Part shown: piece by piece, positions 18,264 through 27,158 of the stretch | Layout: each line of letters starts with the position of its first letter | Numbering within the stretch: position 1 is the stretch's first letter | Assembly: GCA_035192965.1 (NCBI GenBank) | Contig: CP136571.1 | Span: 1,322,501 to 1,386,500 of the forward strand | Source: Fuscovulum sp. | GTDB lineage: Bacteria > Pseudomonadota > Alphaproteobacteria > Rhodobacterales > Rhodobacteraceae | Length of the DNA: 64,000 nucleotides | Direction of reading: 5' to 3' | The notes under the pieces: model-generated | Seen by the model: the letters and a program-made list of their open reading frames with translations, nothing else | Databases searched by the model: none | Told to the model about the DNA's origin: nothing | Position numbers and translations under genes: made by a program

Positions 18264-19565
18264 ATGACCTTTTTCCTGACCACCGATGCGCCGGATTTTG
18301 AAGCTGCTTTTGTGCAGCTTCTGTCCATGAAGCGCGAAGAGGCCGAGGATGTGGATCAGGCCGTGGCGGCCATCATCGCCGATGTGCGGGCGCGGGGCGA
18401 TGCGGCGCTGATCGACCTGACGGCGCGGTTTGACCGGATGGAGGTGACGGCGGAGCGGCTGGCCTTTACCGAGGCCGAGATCGAGGCGGAGATTACCAAG
18501 GTTTCGCCCGAGGATCGGGCGGCGCTGGAACTGGCCGCCGCGCGCATCCGCGCCTATCACGCGCGGCAACTGCCCGAGGATCAAAGCTGGACCGATGCGA
18601 GCGGGGCGACGCTGGGCTGGCGTTGGACGGCTGTATCGGCGGCGGGGCTTTACGTGCCGGGGGGGCAGGCGTCCTATCCTTCTTCCGTGCTGATGAATGC
18701 CATTCCGGCCAAGGTGGCGGGGGTGGAGCGGCTGGTGGTGACCTGCCCGACGCCGGGGGGCGTGGTCAATCCGCTGGTGCTGCTGGCGGCGCGGATTGCC
18801 GGGGTGGATACGGTCTATCGCGTGGGCGGCGCGCAGGCGGTGGCGGCGCTGGCCTATGGCACGGCGACGATTGCGCCAGTGGACAAGATCACCGGGCCGG
18901 GGAACGCCTATGTTGCGGCGGCCAAGCGGCGGGTGTTTGGCCGCGTGGGGATCGACATGATTGCCGGGCCGTCGGAGATTCTGGTGATTGCGGACGGCGA
19001 CAATGACCCGGATTGGGTGGCGCTGGACCTGCTAAGCCAAGCCGAGCATGACGAAAGCGCGCAGTCCATCCTGATCACCACCGATGCCGCATTCGGGCAG
19101 GCGGTGGCGCGGGCGGTGGAGGCGCGTCTGGAAACGCTGGAGCGGCGGGCGATTGCGGGGGCAAGCTGGCGCGACAATGGCGCGGTGATCGTGGTGCGCG
19201 ATCTGGCAGAGGCGGCGGCTTTGGCCAACCGCATCGCGCCCGAGCATCTGGAATTGCTGGTGGCGGACCCAGAGGCGCTGGCTGCACGCATTCCCCATGC
19301 GGGGGCCATCTTCCTTGGCGCGTGGACACCAGAGGCGATTGGCGATTACGTGGGCGGGCCGAACCATGTGCTGCCGACGGCGCGGTCGGCGCGGTTTTCT
19401 TCGGGGTTGAATGTGCTGGACTTCATGAAGCGGACGACGATGGCGCGCATGACGCCCGAGGCTTTGGCGGCGATTGGCCCTGCGGCGGAGCGGCTGGCCA
19501 TCAGCGAAAGCCTTGAGGCGCATGGGCTGAGCGTGCGGGCGCGGTTGGATCGGTTGAATGGGTAG
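18264..19565 (+). CDS. hisD: Histidinol dehydrogenase (HisD)
   Basis: 433 residues from the ATG after GGAGAG; an upstream GTG-like extension is not needed. It catalyses the last two steps of histidine synthesis, L-histidinol to L-histidine, with NAD and zinc. Signature segments are present: YVPGGQASYPSSVLM, YRVGGAQAVAALAYGT, KITGPGNAYVAAAKR, AGPSEILVIAD, QAEHDESAQSILIT and GPNHVLPTARSARFSSGL. The length is typical. Confidence 0.97.
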   Translation: MTFFLTTDAPDFEAAFVQLLSMKREEAEDVDQAVAAIIADVRARGDAALIDLTARFDRMEVTAERLAFTEAEIEAEITKVSPEDRAALELAAARIRAYHARQLPEDQSWTDASGATLGWRWTAVSAAGLYVPGGQASYPSSVLMNAIPAKVAGVERLVVTCPTPGGVVNPLVLLAARIAGVDTVYRVGGAQAVAALAYGTATIAPVDKITGPGNAYVAAAKRRVFGRVGIDMIAGPSEILVIADGDNDPDWVALDLLSQAEHDESAQSILITTDAAFGQAVARAVEARLETLERRAIAGASWRDNGAVIVVRDLAEAAALANRIAPEHLELLVADPEALAARIPHAGAIFLGAWTPEAIGDYVGGPNHVLPTARSARFSSGLNVLDFMKRTTMARMTPEALAAIGPAAERLAISESLEAHGLSVRARLDRLNG

Positions 19566-19569
19566 GGCG

Positions 19570-19596
19570 CGCCCCGATGGGGCGGGGCGGGCTTTT
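19570..19596 (+). terminator. Weak candidate terminator after hisD
   Basis: A short CGCCCC-GAT-GGGGCG hairpin follows the hisD stop within a GC-rich stretch that ends in TTTT. The spacing between stem and T-run is longer than ideal. Confidence 0.35.
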
Positions 19597-19652
19597 CAAG
19601 CGAGGACGGGTCTGGCAGGCTGCAGCCTGAGGTTGTTTCTGTTGGTGTCGTC

Positions 19653-20306
19653 GTGCTGTCAAAGTTTTCCCGCGCCTATCCGCTCATATCGGTTGGTGTC
19701 TGGTCCGGTCTGTTAGTGCTGTTTTACCTCGTGTGGCGCTGGGTCTATCCCCGCGATCACGTCCTGCCGGTGCTGTCCGGGGCGGCGTTCCTTTTTGCCG
19801 GGACGTTCAATGCCTTCCTTGTCGGCAGCGCGCTGCTTGTCGAACGGGCTGTTCGCGCCGACCCGCCCCTTTGGCGGACGAGATATGCCTTGGCCCTGTC
19901 GCTCTTTTGGTTCGTGAGCCAGGTCATCTTGACCGGGACAGCATTGCCTTCCGGTCAGGCGCTGGTGCAAATGGGCGCGGGGCTGATCTTCGGCGCGTTC
20001 ATGGCGCGTCTTGTGCGGCATGAAGAGATGGTCGTGGGCGATGGGGCCTTTGATCTGGAGCGGCCGTTCTGGGCGACGCGGACAGGTGATGTGGTCATCA
20101 CCTATGCGGGCTTTGCGCCGCTTGGCGTGGCGCTTCTGATGGCGCTGTTCGCGCCCGGTACGGCGATAGGGATTTTCCTGTTGGTCCTGTTGATTCTGGT
20201 CATGTTGCCGCTTGGCCTAAGGAACCGGACCCGCTGGCGCGAAAGGGAGATGCTGGCGTTGGCGGGGGTGGCGGCGCTGGTGGTTGGGTTGTACGCGGCG
20301 AGGTGA
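19653..20306 (+). CDS. Integral membrane protein of unknown function
   Basis: 217 residues from a GTG. About six hydrophobic segments are visible (around 10-28, 38-62, 80-100, 105-118, 150-170, 172-190, 200-215). I do not recognise a family. The codon bias matches the neighbours. It lies between hisD and the UPF0262 gene, which are often adjacent in related bacteria, so it may be an insertion into that block. The start is uncertain because the ribosome site is weak. Confidence 0.6.
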   Translation: MLSKFSRAYPLISVGVWSGLLVLFYLVWRWVYPRDHVLPVLSGAAFLFAGTFNAFLVGSALLVERAVRADPPLWRTRYALALSLFWFVSQVILTGTALPSGQALVQMGAGLIFGAFMARLVRHEEMVVGDGAFDLERPFWATRTGDVVITYAGFAPLGVALLMALFAPGTAIGIFLLVLLILVMLPLGLRNRTRWREREMLALAGVAALVVGLYAAR

Positions 20307-20495
20307 GGCTGTCGCAACGTTCTGTGCAAAGGCGAGACAGTGCCTATGCGGACCTTGCGGCGGATGTCGGAGCCGCAGCACGGGCGCTTTCAGGCTTCCT
20401 CGCTCTGCCGTTAGGGCGCAGTAGCCTTCCCCATCGCCCTTGCGCTGCGGGTTGAGGTCGGGCATCACCCTTCGGGTGAGAGAGGGGTCTGCCGG

Positions 20496-20972
20496 ATGAA
20501 CCGCATCTGCCATATCGAGATTGACGAGAAGGGGTTGGCGCGGCCGACGCCCGAGATCGAGCAGGAGCGGCGGGTCGCGATTTTTGATCTGCTGGAGGAA
20601 AACTCATTCGCGCTGCCCCGGCGCGAGGATCGGGCCGCGCCGGAGGGGCCGTATCGGCTTGGCCTTGCGATCCGCGAAGGGCGGCTGGTGTTCGACATCG
20701 GGTCGGAGGCGGGGGTGAAGGTGGGGGAGTTCCACCTGAGCCTGGGGCCGTTCAAGCAGGTGGTGAAGGATTACTTCCAGATCTGCGAGAGCTATTTCGA
20801 GGCGGTCAAGCGCCTGCCGCCCAGCCAGATCGAGGCGATCGACATGGCGCGGCGCGGCATTCACAATGAGGGCGCGCGGGTGTTGCAGGAGCGGCTGGAG
20901 GGCAAAGCCGAGGTGGATACCGATACGGCGCGGCGGCTGTTCACGCTGATCTGCGTCCTGCATTGGGGTTGA
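20496..20972 (+). CDS. UPF0262 family protein
   Basis: 158 residues from an ATG after GAGAGGGG. The sequence RICHIEIDEKGLARPTPEIEQER at the start and the IEAIDMARRGIHNEGARVLQERL region near the end match UPF0262, a conserved alphaproteobacterial family without known function. It is probably cytoplasmic. Its stop overlaps the following phosphatase-like gene, which is the usual partner. Confidence 0.9.
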   Translation: MNRICHIEIDEKGLARPTPEIEQERRVAIFDLLEENSFALPRREDRAAPEGPYRLGLAIREGRLVFDIGSEAGVKVGEFHLSLGPFKQVVKDYFQICESYFEAVKRLPPSQIEAIDMARRGIHNEGARVLQERLEGKAEVDTDTARRLFTLICVLHWG

Positions 20973-21445
20973 TCTTGGGAGACAGCTTTCCCACGTCGGT
21001 TCTGTTCTGCTGCGACCACAATGCCGTACGGTCACCCATGGCCGAGGGGCTTATGAAACAGATGTATGGCCAGCGGGCCTATGTCCAATCGGCGGGCGTG
21101 AAGAATGACATGGAGGTGGACGGCTTCTCGATCGCGGTCTGCAAGGAATGGGGGATCGAATTGTCGCGGCACCGGTCGCGCAGTTTCGAGGAAATGCAGG
21201 AATGGGGCGACGATCTGAGCCAGTTTGATCTGATCGTCGCGCTGTCGCCGGCAAGCCAGCGCACGGCGCTGGAATTGACGCGGTTCTATCATCTGGATGT
21301 GGAATATTGGCCGATCCTGGACCCGACGGGGCTGGGCGAAAGCCGCGAAGCGAAGCTGGCGGCCTATCGGCAGGCGCGCGACCAGATCCGGGAACGGATG
21401 ATCGGGCGGTTCGGGCCGCCCACGGAAGAGGATAAAAGACCATGA
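20969..21445 (+). CDS. Low-molecular-weight protein tyrosine phosphatase-like protein
   Basis: About 158 residues from a TTG overlapping the UPF0262 stop; TTG codons at 20963 and 20975 are equally possible. The N-terminal P-loop reads CDHNAVRSPMAEGL, a CX5RS phosphate-binding loop. The general-acid Asp is likely in WPILDPTG near residue 115. The fold is shared by LMW phosphatases and ArsC-type arsenate reductases. The paired Cys residues needed for arsenate reduction are not evident, so phosphatase activity is more likely. Confidence 0.85.
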   Translation: MILGDSFPTSVLFCCDHNAVRSPMAEGLMKQMYGQRAYVQSAGVKNDMEVDGFSIAVCKEWGIELSRHRSRSFEEMQEWGDDLSQFDLIVALSPASQRTALELTRFYHLDVEYWPILDPTGLGESREAKLAAYRQARDQIRERMIGRFGPPTEEDKRP

Positions 21446-21852
21446 GCCGGACGGAAGCGGAGGCGCTGATCGCGCGCTATTATGCGGCCTTCAATGCGGG
21501 CGATGCGGGCGGCATGCTGGATTGCGTGGCCGAGAATGTGGAGCATCGGGTGAATGAGGGCGGCGTGCGGCGGGGGCGGACGCTGTTCGCCGAGTTCTGT
21601 TCGCATATGGGGGTGAGCTATCGCGAAGAGCTGAAGGATCTGGTGATCTTTGCCAATGCAGACGGCACGCGGGGCGCGGCGGAATTCGTGGTGCATGGCG
21701 AATATCTGCAAACCGATCCCGGCCTGCCGGAGGCGAAAGGCCAGCGCTATATCCTGCCGGCGGGCGGGTTCTTTGACATCCGGGGTGGCAAGATCGCGCG
21801 GGTGACCACCTTCTACAATCTGAACGACTGGATCGCACAGGTTTCCGCATGA
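21442..21852 (+). CDS. SnoaL/NTF2-like (ketosteroid isomerase-type) protein
   Basis: 136 residues. The pattern EALIARYYAAFNAGDAGGMLDCVAENVEHRVNEG, followed by a sheet-rich half ending FFDIRGGKIARVTTFYNLNDW, is the SnoaL-like cone fold. Such proteins are small isomerases, hydrolases or binding proteins, and the substrate cannot be predicted. It overlaps the phosphatase gene upstream and the GNAT gene downstream by ATGA, so the three are translationally coupled. Confidence 0.85.
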   Translation: MSRTEAEALIARYYAAFNAGDAGGMLDCVAENVEHRVNEGGVRRGRTLFAEFCSHMGVSYREELKDLVIFANADGTRGAAEFVVHGEYLQTDPGLPEAKGQRYILPAGGFFDIRGGKIARVTTFYNLNDWIAQVSA

Positions 21853-22454
21853 GCCGCGACCTGCCGGAGGGGATTTCCGTCCGGGCGCTGCGCGGTGCGG
21901 CGTTGGAGGCGGCGCTGGACGATGTGGCGCGGCTGCGCATCGCGGTGTTCCGGGATTGGCCGTATCTGTATGACGGGTCGCTGGACTATGAGCGGGAATA
22001 TCTGAGCACCTATCGTGACAGTCCGGGGGCGCTTTTGGTGGGGGCGTTCTTTGGGGATGTGCTGGTCGGGGCATCGACATCCACCCCGATGGAAGATCAC
22101 GCCGAAGCCTTCGCCGCGCCTTTTGCAGGCCGTGGGGTGGCGCTGGAGGATATCCTTTACGGTGCGGAATCGGTGCTGCTGCCGGAATATCGCGGCAAGG
22201 GGATCGGGCATCGCTTCGTCGACCTGCGCGAGGAACACGCGCGGGCGTTGGGGCGGGGGCATGTGGCCTTTTGTTCGGTGATGCGGCCGGAGGATCACCC
22301 GCTGCGGCCTGCGACGTACCGGACCAATGATGCCTTCTGGCAGGGCCGGGGCTATGCCCCTCTGCCGGGGGTGGTGGCCGAGTTTTCGTGGAAGGATATC
22401 GGGCAGGCGGGCGAAAGCCTGAAGCCGTTGCAGTTCTGGATGCGGGTGGTGTGA
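21849..22454 (+). CDS. GNAT-family N-acetyltransferase
   Basis: 201 residues. The acetyl-CoA-binding region is around AESVLLPEYRGKGIGHRF (residues 98-115; core R-G-K-G-I-G). The preceding strand GALLVGAFFGDVLVGAST is typical of GNAT motif A. The C-terminal half contains CSVMRPEDHPLRP and a possible acceptor pocket. The substrate is unknown. It starts in ATGA overlap with the SnoaL-like gene. Confidence 0.87.
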   Translation: MSRDLPEGISVRALRGAALEAALDDVARLRIAVFRDWPYLYDGSLDYEREYLSTYRDSPGALLVGAFFGDVLVGASTSTPMEDHAEAFAAPFAGRGVALEDILYGAESVLLPEYRGKGIGHRFVDLREEHARALGRGHVAFCSVMRPEDHPLRPATYRTNDAFWQGRGYAPLPGVVAEFSWKDIGQAGESLKPLQFWMRVV

Positions 22455-22590
22455 TGCCCCGGTCGCTCTGCTGTGGCGGGGCGGGCACGGCGGGGGGCGG
22501 GATCGGCAGAACGGGTTTGACGCTGCGCCGCCGGGGCAGTGATATGGGGCTGTGTTGGTGCCCTTGCGGGGGATCGTAGCGAGGTGCGGG

Positions 22591-23667
22591 ATGGCCCGAT
22601 CACCCTATCAGAAACTGGAGCGGCGGGCCTTTTGGCGGTTCGGGGTTGAGGGGCGGCGGTCCTTTGCCGAGGCGGAGATGTTTCGCCCGCGCTTTGGCAT
22701 TGATGCCGCGACGCGGGTGGCGACGGCGGGTTCGTGCTTTGCCCAGCATGTCGGGCGGGCCCTGCGCGCGGCGGGGGTGGATGTGATCGACGCCGAGCCG
22801 GTGCCGAATTTCGTATCCGATCAGATGGCGCGGGATCATGGATACCGGCTGTTTTCAGCCCGGCATGGCAATATCTATACCGCCGCCCATCTGGCGCAGT
22901 TGGCGCGCGAGGCGTGGGAGGGGTTTCGCCCGGCAGAGCCGGTATGGTCGCTTGGGGAGCGGTTCGTCGATGCGCAGCGCCCTTCGGTGGAGCCGTTGGG
23001 CCATGCCACGGCGGAAGAGGTGATCTGGCATCGGGACCGGCATCTGGAACGGATCCGCGCGGCCTGGGGTGCGGCGGATGTGTTCGTGTTCACCTTTGGG
23101 CTGACCGAGGCCTTTCGTCATCGCGAGAGCGGGACGGTCTTTCCCATGGCGCCCGGTGTGCTGGGTGGGGAGTATGATCCGGCGCTGCACGGCTTTCACA
23201 ACTTTACCGTATCCGAGACGGTGGCGGCTTTTTCCGAGTTCATGGCACTGGCGCGGGCGGTCAATCCGGGGCTGCGGTTTCTGATCACCGTGTCGCCCGT
23301 GCCATTGGCCGCGACGGCGAGTGGCGATCATGTCGAGGTGGCGACAGTGCGGTCGAAATCCATCCTGCGGGCGGCCTGTGACGAGATTGTGCGGGCGCAG
23401 GAGGGGGTGGATTACTTTCCATCCTACGAGATCATCACCTCGCCTTCGACCGGGGGGCGGTTCTACCGCGAGAACCTGCGCGACGTGACCGAAGAAGGCG
23501 TGGCCACGGTGATGGCGACGTTGAAGGCCTGCTATGGGTTGTCGCAGGCGGCTGTAGCAGGCGCAGGCCCGACAGTTGAGCAGGACGCGGCGCGCGAAGA
23601 GGCGGCGGATGACCTGCGCTGCGAAGAGGTGCTTCTGGGCCGCTTTGCCGCCACGGCGGTGCCGTGA
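22591..23667 (+). CDS. GSCFA-domain protein
   Basis: 358 residues from the ATG at 22591; an upstream start would add 13 residues. The defining GSCFAQHVGRAL motif is at about residue 46, with the HGNIYTA, FTFGLTEAFRH and SPVPLAATA segments of the GSCFA family, an SGNH-hydrolase relative. In this family the GSCFA Ser and a later His are the presumed catalytic residues. Function is not established; a role in surface glycan acyl or sulfate ester chemistry is often suspected. It overlaps the next gene as TGATG. Confidence 0.85.
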   Translation: MARSPYQKLERRAFWRFGVEGRRSFAEAEMFRPRFGIDAATRVATAGSCFAQHVGRALRAAGVDVIDAEPVPNFVSDQMARDHGYRLFSARHGNIYTAAHLAQLAREAWEGFRPAEPVWSLGERFVDAQRPSVEPLGHATAEEVIWHRDRHLERIRAAWGAADVFVFTFGLTEAFRHRESGTVFPMAPGVLGGEYDPALHGFHNFTVSETVAAFSEFMALARAVNPGLRFLITVSPVPLAATASGDHVEVATVRSKSILRAACDEIVRAQEGVDYFPSYEIITSPSTGGRFYRENLRDVTEEGVATVMATLKACYGLSQAAVAGAGPTVEQDAAREEAADDLRCEEVLLGRFAATAVP

Positions 23668-24452
23668 TGCGGATCATGGTTTACGGCAATTCGCATGTGA
23701 TGGCCTGGCGCGAGGCTTGGGCCGGAATGGCGGCAGAGGTGCCGGGGGTGGAGATGGTCTTCTTCAGCCTGCCCGAGAAGATCCGCCAGCGGTATCGCTT
23801 TCGGGCGACGGGGCTTTTCGCGCCCCGGCGCAGCGTGACGCCGGATGAGCTGGAGCGTGTCGGCGCGATGAATGAGGGGCAGACAAGCTGCGCGCCGGGG
23901 GCGGCGGATGTGGCCGTCTGTGTGGGCGCGGCGTGGTATCCCGAACGGGCGATGGGCTTTGCCGCGCTGGGCGACCCGCCCGATGCAGCGCTGGCATCCG
24001 GGGGGAGGATGGCCTTTGGCCCGGGCCTTGTGCAGGCGGCGCTGGACGAGGCGAGTGCGGCTGCGCTGGGTGAATGGCAGATCGGGGCGGGGGGCGCGCG
24101 GCGGCCCATCGTCTTTGGCCGCCCGGTCTATGCGGTGACCTGTCTGCAGGCAACACATCGGCTGTATGCGCCATGGGTGGCGGCGGCGGCCTATCCCGAG
24201 GCGGCGGCGTGGTTCGCTCAGGCCCATCGCGACAGGCTGGTGGCCCATGCGGCAGAAAAGGGCGTGGATTTCATGGCCCCTCCCGCCGCATTGCACGGTG
24301 AACTTGGCCTGACGCGGGCGGAGTTTCTGGCGGAAGGGGGCGGCATCGTCGATCCGCAGAACGCTGCGCTGCGGGGGGATCACAGCCATATGAATGCCGC
24401 CTATGGCCGGGCCTGTATCCAGCAGCTTTTGGCGGGGCTGGATGCGGGCTAG
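23667..24452 (+). CDS. SGNH-like protein coupled to the GSCFA gene
   Basis: 261 residues from the ATG that overlaps the GSCFA stop. The start VYGNSHVMAWREAW resembles the nucleophile block of SGNH proteins, with GNSH replacing GDSL. The end has DHSHMNAAYGR, which fits the block V catalytic D-x-x-H. The middle is not recognised. There is no signal peptide. The pairing with GSCFA suggests the two act on the same substrate, perhaps a glycan ester. Confidence 0.65.
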   Translation: MRIMVYGNSHVMAWREAWAGMAAEVPGVEMVFFSLPEKIRQRYRFRATGLFAPRRSVTPDELERVGAMNEGQTSCAPGAADVAVCVGAAWYPERAMGFAALGDPPDAALASGGRMAFGPGLVQAALDEASAAALGEWQIGAGGARRPIVFGRPVYAVTCLQATHRLYAPWVAAAAYPEAAAWFAQAHRDRLVAHAAEKGVDFMAPPAALHGELGLTRAEFLAEGGGIVDPQNAALRGDHSHMNAAYGRACIQQLLAGLDAG

Positions 24453-24467
24453 GGCCTGCGGCTTGTG

Positions 24468-25247
24468 TCACGCCCCGGCCATTTGCGGCAGCAGGTAGGG
24501 GCCGTTCAGCGGTGTCTGATTGGTGCGGATGGCGCAGTGATAGGCCTGCGACAGCAGCGTGTCGGTCAGCACCTCGGACGGGGGGCCTGCGGCAATGAGG
24601 CGGCCGTCCGTGAGTAGGATCACGTGATCGGCGGTCATGGCGGTGAGGTTGAGGTCGTGCAGGACGGTGACCACACCGCCGCCCTCGGTCGCGAAGCGGC
24701 GGGCGCGGCGCATGACCAGAAGCTGATGCGCGATATCGAGGCTGGAGACCGGTTCATCGAGGAACAGCCACATCGGCCCCTGATCGCCGCGCGGGCGGCG
24801 GGCCTGGGCAAGGGCGCGGGCGAAGTGGATGCGCTGGCGTTCGCCGCCCGACAGGGCATGGATGGGGCGGTGGGCGAACCCGGAGAGATCAACCTCGGCC
24901 AGCAGGCGGTGGATCAGGGCGGGGTCAGCCGGACCGGGCCCGGCCTCGATGCCGAGTTGCAGGATTTCCGCTACGGTGAAGGGAAAGGCGACCTGCGTTT
25001 CCTGCGCCAGCACGGCGCGGCGGGCGGCGAGGGCACGGGGATAGAGGCGGGCAATGTCATCCCCGTTCAGGGTGATGTGGCCCGTGAGCGCGGGCAGGTC
25101 GCCCGTCAGCGCGGCCAAGAGCGTGGTCTTGCCCGATCCGTTGGGACCGATGATGGCGGTGACCTGTCCGGGGCGGGCGGTGAGGGTGATGCCCGTCAGG
25201 ATCGTGCGGCCATCGCGGGCGAGGGTGAGGTTGGTGGCGGTGAGCAT
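24468..25247 (-). CDS. hmuV: Heme ABC transporter ATP-binding protein HmuV
   Basis: 259 residues. The Walker A is GPNGSGKTTL, the ABC signature LSGGERQRIHFARAL, and Walker B WLFLDEPVSSLD with the switch His in VLHDLNL. The overall sequence fits the HmuV/BhuV branch of the FecCD-type ATPases. It powers heme import across the inner membrane. It is the last gene of hmuSTUV and ends 15 bp from the convergent SGNH-like gene. Confidence 0.95.
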   Translation of the reverse strand: MLTATNLTLARDGRTILTGITLTARPGQVTAIIGPNGSGKTTLLAALTGDLPALTGHITLNGDDIARLYPRALAARRAVLAQETQVAFPFTVAEILQLGIEAGPGPADPALIHRLLAEVDLSGFAHRPIHALSGGERQRIHFARALAQARRPRGDQGPMWLFLDEPVSSLDIAHQLLVMRRARRFATEGGGVVTVLHDLNLTAMTADHVILLTDGRLIAAGPPSEVLTDTLLSQAYHCAIRTNQTPLNGPYLLPQMAGA

Positions 25248-25250
25248 GGG

Positions 25251-26312
25251 TCAGATCCCGGCAAGGCCCCGGCGGCGCAGCAGGATCCACAGAAACACGG
25301 GCGCGCCAAGTGTGGCGGTGACGATGCCGATGGGAAGCTCGGCCGGGGCGGTGAGGGTGCGGGCGATCATGTCGGCCCCGATCAGGAGGGTTCCGCCCAG
25401 AAGGGCGGCGTGGGGCAGCAGGGCGCGGTGGTCGGGTCCGGTGGCAAGGCGCAGAAGGTGGGGCACGACGATGCCGACAAAGCCGATGCCGCCCGCGATG
25501 GCCGTGGCCGCGCCCGCGGCGGCGGCGGTGGCGAGGATGGTCAGCCGTTTGGTGCGTTCGACATGGATGCCGAGGTGGGCGGCTTGCGGTTCTCCGAGTG
25601 CCAATGCGTTGAGCGCGCGGGCGAGGAGGGGGGAGAGGAGCAGGACGGGCAGGATCAGCGGCAGGGCGGTGGCGATCTTGGCCCAGCTGGCCCCGGCGAG
25701 CGAGCCCATGGACCAGAAGGTGAGGTCGCGCAACTGCTGATCATCGGCGAGGAAGGTGAGGATGCCCGTGGCCGCGCCTGCGATGGCACCGAGCGCGATA
25801 CCCGCCAGCAGCAGCGTGGCGATGGCGGTTTGCCCGCCTGAGGCGGCAACGCGGGTGAGGATGAGCGTGGCGATCCAGCCGCCAAGGAAGGCCGCGAAGG
25901 GGATGAGATGCGCGCCGGTGAGCGCGGCGAGGGCGGGGGGCAACAAGCCGCCCAGCACGATGGCGCTGACCGCGCCAAGGCCCGCGCCTGCGCCGACGCC
26001 GACGATGCCGGGATCGGCGAGGGGGTTGCGGAACAGGCCCTGCATCAGCGCGCCTGCAACAGCCAGTGCCGCGCCGACCATCAGGCCCATGGCGAGGCGG
26101 GGAAGGCGGATGTCGTAAAGGATGAGAGTTTCGGCCCGTGTCAGCGCCTCGCCCCCGGTGAAGGCGGCGATCAGGCGGGTGGGCGAGAGGCCCGCCGCCC
26201 CGGTGCCGAGCGACAGCAGCGAGACGGCGAGGAGGAGCGCCACGAGGGTGAGCGTCACCGCCCGCGGTTGCGGGCGGCTGCGGGCGCGAAGCGGGAGGGG
26301 GAGGGCAACCAT
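25251..26312 (-). CDS. hmuU: Heme ABC transporter permease HmuU
   Basis: 353 residues with about ten membrane helices, the FecCD/BtuC permease layout. Conserved segments include LPRLAMGLMVGAALAVAGALMQGLFRNPLADPGIVGVGAGAGLGA and the C-terminal GIGFVGIVVPHLLRLATGPDHR that contacts the ATPase. It starts 3 bp after hmuT stops and is followed 3 bp later by hmuV. Confidence 0.95.
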   Translation of the reverse strand: MVALPLPLRARSRPQPRAVTLTLVALLLAVSLLSLGTGAAGLSPTRLIAAFTGGEALTRAETLILYDIRLPRLAMGLMVGAALAVAGALMQGLFRNPLADPGIVGVGAGAGLGAVSAIVLGGLLPPALAALTGAHLIPFAAFLGGWIATLILTRVAASGGQTAIATLLLAGIALGAIAGAATGILTFLADDQQLRDLTFWSMGSLAGASWAKIATALPLILPVLLLSPLLARALNALALGEPQAAHLGIHVERTKRLTILATAAAAGAATAIAGGIGFVGIVVPHLLRLATGPDHRALLPHAALLGGTLLIGADMIARTLTAPAELPIGIVTATLGAPVFLWILLRRRGLAGI

Positions 26313-26315
26313 CGC

Positions 26316-27158
26316 CTAGCCCTGACCGGGGTAGAGGAGCGCGTGTAGATCTGCGGCGGCCTGCGGGGTGCGTGGGCCAAAGCCGAGCAGCAGGAGGCCA
26401 TCCATGCGCAGGATTGCGCCCGTCTTGGCGGCGGGGGTTTGCGACAGGGCGGGATGGGCCAGCACCATGTCGTTGTTGATGGCGAGGTCGCCTTCACGGT
26501 CCATCATCAGGATCACGTCGGGGGCGGCGGTCAGGACCGCCTCATCCGTGATCTGCTTGTAGCCATCGAACCCCATGCCTGCGTTGATGCCGCCTGCCAG
26601 TTCGATGATGCTTTCGGCGGATGAGCCTTCGCCGCCTGCCATGACGCGGCCGCCTTGCAGCGACAGGATGAACAGGACACGTTTCGGGGATTCCACAGTG
26701 GCGGCGCGGGCGCGGGCCTGTTGGAGGCCTTGCGCCACGTCGGCGGCGAGGGCCTTGCCTTCGTCGGGCAGGTCGAGCGCGTTGGCGATGGTGGTGATCT
26801 TGGCGATCAGGCCATCGGGGGAGGTGTCGGGGCCGGACATGGTGAAGGGGATGCCTGCCGCGTTCAGCACATCCAGCGCTTCCTGCGGGCCTGCGCCGGA
26901 TTCCGACAGGATCAAGTCGGGGTTCAGGGCGAGCACGCCTTCGGGCGAGAGGGCGCGGAAATAGCCGACATCGGGAAGAGCGATGACTGAGGGCGGGAAG
27001 GTGGAAGTGCTGTCGCGCCCGATCAGCCTGTCCTGTGCGCCGAGGGCGACGGCGATTTCGGTGACAGAGCCACCGAGGGTAAGGACGCGTTGGGCGGGAT
27101 CGGCGAAGGCCGGGGTGGCAAGCGCAAGCGCGAGGGTGAGAGAGAGGCGGAAGGTCAT
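26316..27158 (-). CDS. hmuT: Periplasmic heme-binding protein HmuT
   Basis: 280 residues from the ATG overlapping the hmuS stop; a longer frame start is not credible because it would extend into hmuS. A signal peptide (FRLSLTLALALATPAFA) precedes RVLTLGGSVTEIAVALGAQDRLIGRDSTSTFP, the typical start of HmuT/BtuF-like class III binding proteins. The Tyr/His ligand region matches GYFRALSPEGVLALNPDLILSE. It passes heme from the receptor to HmuUV. Confidence 0.94.
   Translation of the reverse strand: MTFRLSLTLALALATPAFADPAQRVLTLGGSVTEIAVALGAQDRLIGRDSTSTFPPSVIALPDVGYFRALSPEGVLALNPDLILSESGAGPQEALDVLNAAGIPFTMSGPDTSPDGLIAKITTIANALDLPDEGKALAADVAQGLQQARARAATVESPKRVLFILSLQGGRVMAGGEGSSAESIIELAGGINAGMGFDGYKQITDEAVLTAAPDVILMMDREGDLAINNDMVLAHPALSQTPAAKTGAILRMDGLLLLGFGPRTPQAAADLHALLYPGQG

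Noticed and set aside
24624-25841. Plus-strand Gly-rich frame (405 codons) opposite hmuV and hmuU
   Set aside because: Antisense to canonical ABC transporter genes; Gly/Asp/Glu-only composition.
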